Origin: an uncultured Clostridia bacterium
GTDB taxonomy: Bacteria > Bacillota > Clostridia > TANB77 > CAG-508
Assembly (NCBI GenBank): GCA_949448405.1
Contig: CASTFX010000072.1
Location: 1-6,597, forward strand
Length of the DNA stretch: 6,597 nt
Reading direction: 5' to 3'
In this document: positions 1 through 6,344 of the stretch, in pieces
How the letters are laid out: each line of letters opens with the position of its first letter
How positions within the stretch are numbered: the first letter of the stretch is position 1
Program-made: the position numbers and the translations under genes
Notes under the pieces: generated by a model
What the model was told of the DNA's origin: nothing
The model's input: the letters and a program-made list of their open reading frames with translations, nothing else
Databases searched by the model: none

Positions 1-2
1 AT

Positions 3-617
3 ATGAGTACAAATGTAGGTGCAGTAGATTTTGAGTTATTGCTAAATTCTAATCCATTTAATAAAGGATTAAAAAATACTACAAATACAATAAAAAGTTC
101 TGGAATAGAAAACTCATTAAAAAATATTGGGAAACTAGCTTTAGCTGCTTTTTCAGTAAAAGCTATAGTGAATTTTGGAAAAGAATGTTTACAATTAGGT
201 TCAGATTTAGCTGAAGTTCAAAATGTAGTAGACGTTACATTTGGAAATTTAAATACAGAAGTAAATAAGTTTGCAGAAAATGCAATAGAGCAATTTGGGC
301 TAGGACAAACTGTAACCAAAAAATATGTAGGTACATTTGGAGCAATGGCGAAGGCTTTTAATTTCAATAATGAAGCAGCGCTACAAATGTCAGAGACCTT
401 AACAGGACTTACTGGAGATGTTGCATCTTTTTATAATTTGTCTAGCGATGAAGCATACACAAAATTAAAATCAGTATTTACAGGAGAAACAGAAAGCTTA
501 AAAGATTTACGGTGTTGTAATGACACAAAATGCATTAGATCAATACGCATTAGCAAATGGATATGGAAAAACTACTGCAAAAATGTCAGAACAGGAAAAA
601 GTAGCGTTACGATATAA
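3..617 (+). CDS. Phage tail tape-measure protein, N-terminal fragment (frameshifted)
   Basis: This is the N-terminal part of a tape-measure protein, the scaffold that fixes tail length and runs through the tail tube. The opening residues (VGAVDFELLLNSNPFNKGLK) are typical of tape-measure N-termini. Residues about 41-63 form a hydrophobic/amphipathic helix, and residues about 68-169 resemble the TP901-type PhageMin_Tail core (SDLAEVQNVVDVTFG, then FTGETESLKDL). True homology ends at residue 169. The next 35 residues are a Cys/Trp/Arg-rich out-of-frame tail ending at the TAA at 615-617. In the +1 frame the sequence continues directly as GVVMTQNALDQYA, the expected continuation. The start ATG lies two bases from the window edge, so its ribosome binding site is not visible. 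Family assignment is confident. Whether the fragment exists as a protein depends on whether the frameshift is real. Confidence 0.85.
   Translation: MSTNVGAVDFELLLNSNPFNKGLKNTTNTIKSSGIENSLKNIGKLALAAFSVKAIVNFGKECLQLGSDLAEVQNVVDVTFGNLNTEVNKFAENAIEQFGLGQTVTKKYVGTFGAMAKAFNFNNEAALQMSETLTGLTGDVASFYNLSSDEAYTKLKSVFTGETESLKDLRCCNDTKCIRSIRISKWIWKNYCKNVRTGKSSVTI
507..522 (+). other. Frameshift site in the tape-measure gene
   Basis: The upstream frame reads GAT TTA CGG TGT TGT AAT. Dropping the C at 510 gives GAT TTA GGT GTT GTA ATG, i.e. D-L-G-V-V-M, which restores the family-typical text and joins the two frames without losing a residue. The extra base is not in a homopolymer. There is no stop codon at the junction and no obvious slippery heptamer, so a mutation or base-calling/assembly error fits better than programmed recoding. 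Confidence 0.85.
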
Positions 618-2982
618 ATTTGTAATGGATAAATTAAGTTTAGCTCAGGGCGATTTTGCAAGAACTTCTGATAGCTGGGCAAATCAAACTAGGGTATTAG
701 GATTGAGATTTAATGAATTAAAAGCAACGTTAGGACAAGGCTTTATCAATATTTTTACGCCGATTGTAAAAGGAATAAATTTAGTACTTTCTAAATTGCA
801 AGTTCTAGCAAATGCCTTTAAGTCGTTTACAGAAATGATATTTGGTAATGCAGGGGGAGATAGTGGCTCAAGTACAGTTTCTAACTTAGCAACAGATGCT
901 GGATTAGCAAGTGATGTAGTAGGAGGAATTGGAGAAAGTGCAAAAAAGTCAGCTAAGGATTTAAAAAGTTTGGCATCGTTCGATACAGCTAATATATTAA
1001 AAAGTAATAGTGACGATGGTGGTTCTAACTCGGATAGTGGAACAAGCAGAATAGGAGACTTTGACTTTGGAAGTGTGACTAATTCATCAATGCAACAAGC
1101 TAATCTTCAAATGGATATGTTTGTTAATAAAACTAAAGAGCTGGTTGATATATTTAAACAAGGTTTTTCAAGCGGATTTGGAGATTTTGATTTTTCTAGT
1201 ATAACAAATTCATTAAACGGAATAAAGAATAACTTAATAGATATATTTACAGTACCAGAGGTATTAAACTCTGCTAATAACTGGGTTGAGACAGTAGTTT
1301 TGAATTTAGGTAGAGTAATAGGTAGCACAGCAAGTATAGGTGTAACAATAGCGGATAATTTTTTAGGAGGATTTTCTCTATTTTTAGAGCAAAATAGAGA
1401 AAATTTAAAAAATCATATAGTGAGATTATTTGACTTATCAAGTAGAAGTCAAGAAATACAAGGGAAATATGCAACTACAATTGCTGACATTTTTAGTGTA
1501 TTTAGAGGAGATGTTGCGAAACAAATAACAGCAGATATTATTGCAATTTTTACAAACAGCTTTTTGGGTGTTGGCGAAATAGCTTGGCAAGCTGGTAATG
1601 ATATTTTATATATGATTACTGAACCTATAAACGAAAATAAAGATTTAATAAAACAAACACTAGAAGGATTATTTGAACCAATTTCAAGTGTATTAGGCAC
1701 AATAAAACAAGGAATACAAGATACATTTGCAAAGTTTTGGGAAGTCTATGATACATATATTAAACCAGCCGTAGAAAATATAAAAAATGGCTTTTCTAGC
1801 ATCTTGAAAACAGTTTTAACCGCTTGGAATGATAACATCAAGCCTATTTTAGATGAATGGGCAGAAAAATTCGATGCTTTGTGGCAAGAACATATACAAC
1901 CAATGGTTGATAGCTTTCTTGAATTTATTGGAAAACTTATAAACGGAATATCAGAGCTATGGAATCAGTGGTTAGTTCCAATAATTAACTGGATTATAGA
2001 AAATATAGTTCCTGTTCTAAAACCAATCTTTGAAACAATAGGTAAATTATTTATGAACGTCTTAGGAGTTATATCAGATGTTCTAAACGGAATATGGCAA
2101 GCATTAGGAGGGCTAATTGATTTTATAGTTGGTGTATTTACAGGAGATTGGAATAAAGCTTGGGAAGGAATAAAATCAATTTTCAAAGGGATATGGACTG
2201 CTATTAAGGGAATTTTTGAAGGAATATGGAATTCGATTAAAGATATAGTAAAAGGAGCCATTGATACAGTAAAGGCATATATACAATATGTATTAGATGC
2301 AATAAAAATGATATGGGAAAATATTTGGAAAGGCATAAGTAATTTTGTAAAAGGAATATGGAATGGTATTTGTAGTATTTTTTCAGGCGTTGGAAGCTGG
2401 TTTTCGAATAAATTTCAAGAGGCTTATAATGGAATTACAAGAGTGTTTAGTAATATAGGTTCATTCTTTTCAGGCATATGGAATAGCATAAAAAATACTT
2501 TCAGCAATTTAGGAACAAGTATAGGAAATGCAATATCAAATGCAGTTAAAAGCGGAATTAATGGTGTTCTATCATTAATAGAAAAAACAATAAATAAAGC
2601 AATAAATCTCATTAATGGAGCTATAGGTGTAATTAATTTAATACCAGGAGTGAATATAGGGAAAATAGGAAGATTAAACATTCCAAGGTTAGCACAAGGT
2701 GGGTACGTAAAAGCAAACACGCCCCAACTAGCGATGATAGGAGATAATAGGCATCAAGGTGAAGTTGTAGCTCCAGAAGACAAAATAATGGATTTATATA
2801 AGAAAGCAAATCAAGAAATGGGATTAGGAAATAATCAGAAAGTAATTGAATTGCTAGAAAGAATAGTTCAAATATTAATTAATTTAAGTTTTGAATTTAA
2901 TTTATATATAGATGGATATGAACTAAATAAAAGGCTTGAAAAAATAAAAAATAAAAACAGATTTGCAACAAATGGAGGTTAA
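520..2982 (+). CDS. Phage tail tape-measure protein, main C-terminal part
   Basis: This is the bulk of the tape measure. It starts formally at ATG 520, but that codon is an internal Met of the full gene (family context GVVMTQN) and has no Shine-Dalgarno, so the frame really enters from the upstream fragment. Joined, the protein would be about 992 residues. Visible parts, numbered from ATG 520, are: a conserved LASFDTANIL segment near 150, then a Gly/Ser/Asp linker; a duplicated GDFDF motif (about 179 and 221); a helical stretch with repeated I/V-x-P motifs (Pro 416, 442, 461, 487, 498); a strongly hydrophobic region about 480-544, a candidate membrane-interacting segment; and Gly-Ile-Trp repeats about 524-657. 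The C-terminal block at 721-757 (IPRLAQGGYV through GEVVAPEDKI) is a classic tape-measure ending. No lysozyme or peptidase domain is recognisable. The stop lies two bases before the next gene, whose ribosome binding site is inside this ORF. Confidence 0.93.
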   Translation: MTQNALDQYALANGYGKTTAKMSEQEKVALRYKFVMDKLSLAQGDFARTSDSWANQTRVLGLRFNELKATLGQGFINIFTPIVKGINLVLSKLQVLANAFKSFTEMIFGNAGGDSGSSTVSNLATDAGLASDVVGGIGESAKKSAKDLKSLASFDTANILKSNSDDGGSNSDSGTSRIGDFDFGSVTNSSMQQANLQMDMFVNKTKELVDIFKQGFSSGFGDFDFSSITNSLNGIKNNLIDIFTVPEVLNSANNWVETVVLNLGRVIGSTASIGVTIADNFLGGFSLFLEQNRENLKNHIVRLFDLSSRSQEIQGKYATTIADIFSVFRGDVAKQITADIIAIFTNSFLGVGEIAWQAGNDILYMITEPINENKDLIKQTLEGLFEPISSVLGTIKQGIQDTFAKFWEVYDTYIKPAVENIKNGFSSILKTVLTAWNDNIKPILDEWAEKFDALWQEHIQPMVDSFLEFIGKLINGISELWNQWLVPIINWIIENIVPVLKPIFETIGKLFMNVLGVISDVLNGIWQALGGLIDFIVGVFTGDWNKAWEGIKSIFKGIWTAIKGIFEGIWNSIKDIVKGAIDTVKAYIQYVLDAIKMIWENIWKGISNFVKGIWNGICSIFSGVGSWFSNKFQEAYNGITRVFSNIGSFFSGIWNSIKNTFSNLGTSIGNAISNAVKSGINGVLSLIEKTINKAINLINGAIGVINLIPGVNIGKIGRLNIPRLAQGGYVKANTPQLAMIGDNRHQGEVVAPEDKIMDLYKKANQEMGLGNNQKVIELLERIVQILINLSFEFNLYIDGYELNKRLEKIKNKNRFATNGG
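2089..2481 (+). repeat. Gly-Ile-Trp coding repeats in the tape measure
   Basis: A near-identical nonamer, GGAATATGG or a one-base variant, recurs in frame at 2089, 2188, 2221, 2353 and 2473. It encodes G-I-W four times and a G-I-W in the last copy via GGCATATGG. Spacings are 99, 33, 132 and 120 bases. The first three are multiples of 33 bases, i.e. 11 residues, which is the hendecad-like Trp periodicity known from tape-measure proteins. Intervening residues follow a loose pattern of I-K-x-I-F. The repeats probably reflect the helical register of the protein inside the tube. Confidence 0.7.
2974..2978 (+). promoter_or_regulatory. Ribosome binding site for the 133-residue tail protein
   Basis: GGAGG lies six bases ahead of ATG 2985. 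It is embedded in the last codons of the tape-measure gene, just before its TAA stop, so translation of the two genes is probably coupled. Confidence 0.85.
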
Positions 2983-2984
2983 AT

Positions 2985-3386
2985 ATGTATAAGCAAAAAT
3001 TAATAGTAAATAACATCCAAGTACCAGGAATTACAGAAATAGTTCCTGGTCCAGAACCTCTATGGGGTGATGGAACAGGACGAAATGCCATGAACGGTCA
3101 TTATAGTGGCACATTTGTAGGCTATTTTACAACTTTGGAGATAAAATTTGGTAAGGTAACAGATGATGAATTTAACTTAATAAAACAGTTACTTGAGCAT
3201 CCTTTTATACAGAATGTTCAGTTTGCTTTAGAAAAAGATATGGGAGACTATAAACAGGGCGATTTGTTCACAGAAGATTTTTATAATGGACAAGCAATTA
3301 AATCAAATCCATTGGCATGTGGTGGATACTGGGAAGAATTTTCAGTTGTTTTAACTGCGATAGATAGGAGGTCACAACTGTCATGA
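2985..3386 (+). CDS. Small tail-tip protein (possibly distal-tail/Dit-like), function unproven
   Basis: This is a 133-residue protein between tape measure and hub, the slot where siphoviruses of Gram-positive bacteria carry a distal tail (Dit) or an equivalent small baseplate protein. Visible in the sequence: a short beta-like N-terminus (KQKLIVNNIQVPGI), then a GTGRNAMNG motif, the beta/helix stretch LEIKFGKVTDDEFNLIKQLL, and a C-terminal beta-rich part ending FSVVLTAIDRR. The R-N-x-x-G then L-E-x-x-F-G-x-x-T layout resembles small uncharacterised tail proteins of Clostridia phages, from memory and not from a search. It has no signal peptide, membrane segment or catalytic motif. It has its own GGAGG site, and its stop overlaps the start of the hub gene by four bases (ATGA). 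The tail role is well supported by context. The Dit-like label is inference. Confidence 0.75.
   Translation: MYKQKLIVNNIQVPGITEIVPGPEPLWGDGTGRNAMNGHYSGTFVGYFTTLEIKFGKVTDDEFNLIKQLLEHPFIQNVQFALEKDMGDYKQGDLFTEDFYNGQAIKSNPLACGGYWEEFSVVLTAIDRRSQLS
3366..3371 (+). promoter_or_regulatory. Ribosome binding site for the hub gene
   Basis: AGGAGG lies 11 bases before ATG 3383, inside the end of the preceding gene. The spacing is a little long, but the ATGA stop/start overlap at 3383-3386 favours translational coupling and supports this start. Confidence 0.75.
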
Positions 3387-4810
3387 ATAATGTAAGTACT
3401 GAATTTAAGAATAGAACTAAAAAGATAAAACAGCAAGACTTAAAGCTAACAATACTTGAAGAAACAATTGCTCAAGAGATAGAACTTGCTAGCAATCTGG
3501 TGTATTATAATATGCCAATAAGAGTTTTAAAAGAAGAAAATAGAGCAATCGCAAAGCAAGTTATATACAGTTTTGAGGCACAGATTTTCAAAACTGTTAT
3601 GCGTCAAATAGAGATAACGGTAAAAAATGTATCAGCAGTGAGGAACAAAAATATAAATTTTAAATATGGACTACTTGTCAATGGTAATTTTGAATATGTG
3701 GACTTAGGAGATTTTTATATTAAAGACGTGGAAGACGATAAGAAGAAAGAAGAATTGGTCGTAACTGGATATGACAAAATGCTTAATTTTATGAGACCTT
3801 TCAAGCAAAGTCAATTAAAGCTAACTTGGCCATGTAGCATAGGCCTACTAGTAGAAAGAATGTGTAGGGTATGCGGTGTAGAGCCGTATACCTTAAACTT
3901 TTTCAATAATAATTTACTAGTAGACGAGGATTTTTTCACAATTCAGCAGCTAACATACAGAGATGTTCTTGAGAAAATAGCCCAAGCAACCTTAACAACT
4001 ATATTTGTCAAAGAAAACAAATTATATCTTTGTAAAATCAGTAATGAGCCTGTTGAGACATTAGATACTTCTTATTTATCAAATCTTATTATCAATGAAA
4101 AATTTGGACCTGTTAATGCATTAGTATTAGGTAGGGGGCAAGTAGAAGACAATATAGAAGAAAAAGACGACAAAAGTATACAACGAAATGGAAGATGCGA
4201 AATTAGATTTGATGAAAATGAGATTATAGAATTCAAACGAGAAGAAGTAATAGCTAATATGTTTGAACAAATTAAAGGACTTGAGTATTATACCTACGAA
4301 GGGGCTGATATCGGAGTTATGTGGCTAGAACCATGTGACAAAATTTTGGTGAAAGATAGAGAAAATAACGAATATAGTACCTTGTACATGAAAGCACATA
4401 TTACCATCAACACAGGAATATTAAATAACGAATTAGGAGCTGATTTACCTGAAGAAACTACAACAGAGTATAAAGTTACGCTGAAAGAACAGAAGAAAAC
4501 ATTAAAAGTAGAAAGGCTAGCAAAGAAAAATGAAGGATTAATACAGGACCTAGCCCAAGAAACATCAGAACATGAAGAGAAACTAACAGAAGTCATACAA
4601 GATTTAGATGGAATAAAACAGCAAGTCTCAAACACAATAGATTACAAAAGAGAAGTAGAAGGTTTTACAGAAATATATTTAGAGAACGCAGGAAAAGCGG
4701 ATATATTAAAATTAGAAATCAAAGGGAACAAAACTTATGAAAGTAACTTATTCCCAAGAACAAATCTACAACCTAGACAGAGACTATATCCTAATCAGAG
4801 AGGAGGCTAA
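3383..4810 (+). CDS. Phage tail baseplate hub / minor structural protein (Tal/gp44-like)
   Basis: This 475-residue protein sits where siphovirus operons encode the tail-tip hub that caps the tube. Residues about 60-145 alternate beta strands with the recognisable hub text EYVDLGDFYIKDVEDD, then EELVVTGYDKMLNFM. Residues about 145-240 form an alpha/beta insertion containing WPC and MCRVCG (Cys 151, 161, 164) and a following Y-R-D-V-L-E-K-I-A helix. Residues about 240-360 are again beta-rich. Residues about 363-416 are a charged coiled coil (KVERLAKKNEG onward). The C-terminus, 455-472, consists of three six-residue repeats. Many Tal proteins carry a C-terminal peptidoglycan hydrolase. None is recognisable here, so this looks like a structural hub only. 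A GGAGG site for the next gene lies at its 3' end. The family call is from remembered motifs and gene order; exact fold boundaries are estimates. Confidence 0.85.
   Translation: MNNVSTEFKNRTKKIKQQDLKLTILEETIAQEIELASNLVYYNMPIRVLKEENRAIAKQVIYSFEAQIFKTVMRQIEITVKNVSAVRNKNINFKYGLLVNGNFEYVDLGDFYIKDVEDDKKKEELVVTGYDKMLNFMRPFKQSQLKLTWPCSIGLLVERMCRVCGVEPYTLNFFNNNLLVDEDFFTIQQLTYRDVLEKIAQATLTTIFVKENKLYLCKISNEPVETLDTSYLSNLIINEKFGPVNALVLGRGQVEDNIEEKDDKSIQRNGRCEIRFDENEIIEFKREEVIANMFEQIKGLEYYTYEGADIGVMWLEPCDKILVKDRENNEYSTLYMKAHITINTGILNNELGADLPEETTTEYKVTLKEQKKTLKVERLAKKNEGLIQDLAQETSEHEEKLTEVIQDLDGIKQQVSNTIDYKREVEGFTEIYLENAGKADILKLEIKGNKTYESNLFPRTNLQPRQRLYPNQRGG
4745..4798 (+). repeat. Three imperfect 18-base repeats encoding hexapeptides at the hub C-terminus
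   Basis: Three consecutive 18-base units encode NLFPRT, NLQPRQ and RLYPNQ, sharing the pattern x-L-x-P-x-x with Leu and Pro at fixed positions. The repeat ends three codons before the hub stop. Similar L-Y-P-S type repeats occur in tail proteins of Clostridia phages (from memory), where they probably serve as an extended linker or docking strip. Confidence 0.6.
4801..4806 (+). promoter_or_regulatory. Ribosome binding site for the fiber-like gene
   Basis: AGGAGG lies six bases before ATG 4813, within the last codons of the hub gene (stop TAA 4808-4810). This strong, well-spaced site argues that hub and fiber are genuinely separate genes and not a broken fusion. Confidence 0.85.
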
Positions 4811-4812
4811 AA

Positions 4813-6315
4813 ATGAAATATAAAATAATAGTAGATAAACAAAGCAGAAAGAACCCAAGTGCAGAAAAGAGAGAGTACGAAATAGACATAGAAGAATTAA
4901 GATACAAAGGTAACATACACGATAACCTTATTATTACTAAAGATGAGGACTATGTAATACGTAGGCTATCATTATCTAAGTATCACGTGTTAAAAGTACT
5001 AGATGAGCCAATAAAAGAACCGTTACAAAATATTAACATAGAGCTATTTGAAGGCGATAATTACATATATTTAGTAGATATGACAGGCAACAAGCTATAT
5101 GCAGAATATTTAATTAAGAATGAATTTAATGATGTGTATATTACTAAAAGTGAAACGTATAGTGCAATTACTGAAACAGCAAAAGAGATAGATTTAAACG
5201 TAAGTCAAAAGCTAGAAAATTATTCAACAACAGAAGAAATGAACGCATTAATTCAATTGTTATCAAACCAAATTAATTTAGAATTAAGCAAAAAAGTCAA
5301 TGGAGAAACAATAACAGGAGCATATTTATTGCTAAAAATTAATGGAGATACAAGTTCAGCAAAGCTAAGTGCAGACAAAATAGAGTTGACGGCAAATGAC
5401 GTATTAAATCTGCTAGCAGGAAATACTATAAATCTTACAAGTAAGAATATTACTATTTCAAGTACTAACTTTGCAGTTGATAAAGCAGGAAATATAACTG
5501 CAATAGGAGGTGCGATAGGAGGGTTTGTGTTAGGAAAAACAGAATTTACAGGAAATTTGAATGGTATATATAACTACAATAGCTATGATAGAAACGCTTG
5601 CCAATGTATGTTATTAGATTTGCTTGGGTCAGATACTGTTTTAAAAGACATATTTGATGCTAATAGTAATAATGCAGTTGGTTCAGATGACTTGTTTGCA
5701 ATACAAAAAATATTATTAGGACAATTAACAAATACAAAGAATATAAAAGGAACAATAAAGATTAATTCAGGCGACCCAAAAAATGCTCTAGTTATACAAA
5801 AAGATGGAGTAACAGTAGTAAGCTTAGGAGTTGGAGGAGTTAACACAAATCTAGTTACAACTAAGAATTTTGTGTGTGGAGGATATTCAAATCCATCTTC
5901 TACAGCTTATAATGTAATTACTGGCAATGGAGATATAGCGGAGATGAATTTTAAAAATTCTTCTAACTATTCAAAAATCAACCCAAATGAAATAATTACT
6001 CCTAAATTAACCCAAACATCTCTAAAATCAAAGAAGAAAAACATTAAGAAGCTAAAAGTAAATGCCTTAGAATTAATTAAAAATGCAGATATATGCTTAT
6101 ATAATTTAAAATCAGAGAAAAAGGGAAGTAAGCAACACATAGGTCTTGTAATAGACAAAGACAAAAAATACAATTGTCCTACCGAAGTAATATCAGAAGA
6201 TGGACAAGGGGTAGAGCAATATTCAATGACCTCTTTAGCTTGGAAGGCAATACAAGAACTAGTAGAGGAAAATAAGAAGCTCAAAGGTAGAATAGAGAAA
6301 TTAGAAGCCAAATAG
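4813..6315 (+). CDS. Phage tail fiber/baseplate protein with dockerin-like loop and S74-like C-terminal chaperone
   Basis: This 500-residue modular protein probably forms a trimeric fiber or baseplate appendage beneath the hub. Residues 1-110 form an N-terminal module (IIVDKQSRKNPSAEKREYEI, then LFEGDNYIYL), presumably for attachment. Residues about 110-160 are helical (AITETAKEIDLNVSQKL). Residues about 170-240 are beta-rich with NLTSKNITISSTNF and the GGAIGGF motif (232-238) common in phage tail proteins. Residues 282-293 (DANSNNAVGSDD) followed by LFAIQKILLG fit a dockerin-type calcium loop plus helix. Residues about 315-345 are again beta-like. Residues 403-500 match the S74-like intramolecular chaperone layout: S403-xxxx-K408-x-N410-I411, NALELIKNADICLYNLK, HIGLVID, WKAIQEL, and a terminal coiled coil. 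It has a strong ribosome binding site two bases downstream of the hub stop. Function as host-contact appendage is inferred from domains and gene order. Confidence 0.85.
   Translation: MKYKIIVDKQSRKNPSAEKREYEIDIEELRYKGNIHDNLIITKDEDYVIRRLSLSKYHVLKVLDEPIKEPLQNINIELFEGDNYIYLVDMTGNKLYAEYLIKNEFNDVYITKSETYSAITETAKEIDLNVSQKLENYSTTEEMNALIQLLSNQINLELSKKVNGETITGAYLLLKINGDTSSAKLSADKIELTANDVLNLLAGNTINLTSKNITISSTNFAVDKAGNITAIGGAIGGFVLGKTEFTGNLNGIYNYNSYDRNACQCMLLDLLGSDTVLKDIFDANSNNAVGSDDLFAIQKILLGQLTNTKNIKGTIKINSGDPKNALVIQKDGVTVVSLGVGGVNTNLVTTKNFVCGGYSNPSSTAYNVITGNGDIAEMNFKNSSNYSKINPNEIITPKLTQTSLKSKKKNIKKLKVNALELIKNADICLYNLKSEKKGSKQHIGLVIDKDKKYNCPTEVISEDGQGVEQYSMTSLAWKAIQELVEENKKLKGRIEKLEAK
5656..5721 (+). 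other. Dockerin-like EF-hand loop and helix inside the fiber protein
   Basis: Residues 282-293 place Asp1, Asn3, Asn5, Ala7, Gly9, Ser10 and Asp12 in the spacing of a dockerin type I loop, followed by Leu and the helix LFAIQKILLG. The preceding segment (about 255-275, with a C-Q-C at 263-265 and LLDLLG) could be a degenerate first half, but it has no clean second loop. Calcium binding is inferred from pattern only. Confidence 0.55.
6019..6312 (+). other. S74-like intramolecular chaperone domain of the fiber protein
   Basis: Residues 403-500. Ser403, Lys408, Asn410 and Ile411 align in spacing with the S-D-x-R-x-K-x-N-I start of S74 (endosialidase-type) chaperone domains, whose Ser/Lys pair drives self-cleavage next to the Ser after trimer folding. 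The usual Asp at +1 and Arg at +3 are Leu and Ser here. Later features (N-A-L-E-L-I, Y-N-L-K, H-I-G-L-V-I, A-I-Q-E-L, terminal helix) follow the family order. Cleavage activity is inferred. Confidence 0.7.
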
Positions 6316-6327
6316 GCTTTATTTTTT
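6304..6327 (+). terminator. Weak terminator-like hairpin over the fiber stop codon
   Basis: AAGCC (6305-6309) pairs with GGCTT (6315-6319) across a five-base loop, extendable by one G-T pair, and is followed by a T-rich run including TTTTTT (6322-6327). The stem is only five to six base pairs, and another tail gene follows at once. At most it is a leaky terminator or 3'-end stabiliser; it may be chance. Confidence 0.3.
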
Positions 6328-6330
6328 ATG

Positions 6331-6337
6331 AAAGGAG
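6331..6337 (+). promoter_or_regulatory. Ribosome binding site for the last tail gene
   Basis: AAAGGAG lies seven bases before ATG 6345. It decides between this start and the upstream ATG at 6328, which opens only a 13-codon frame and lacks a site of its own. Confidence 0.75.
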
Positions 6338-6344
6338 AAGAAGA

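Noticed and set aside
507..522. Programmed +1 frameshift to make the full tape measure
   Set aside because: CGG is a rare-looking codon here, but there is no stop or known slippery sequence at the site and no stimulatory element that I can see. Programmed shifts in tail operons normally affect the chaperone genes upstream of the tape measure.
1965..2336. Minus-strand open frame of 123 codons
   Set aside because: It lies wholly antisense to the tape-measure repeats, has low-complexity Ile/Pro/Phe composition and shows no recognisable protein. It is a by-product of AT-rich + strand codons.
4294..4635. Minus-strand open frame of 113 codons inside the hub gene
   Set aside because: It is Ser/Phe/Cys-rich and antisense to the coiled-coil segment, with no family resemblance. 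It mirrors GAA/AAA-rich coding on the + strand.
4740..4830. Hub and fiber as one gene broken by frameshift or stop
   Set aside because: The hub ends just before a strong AGGAGG and an ideally spaced ATG, and the fiber N-terminus starts with a complete module, so two genes are the simpler reading.
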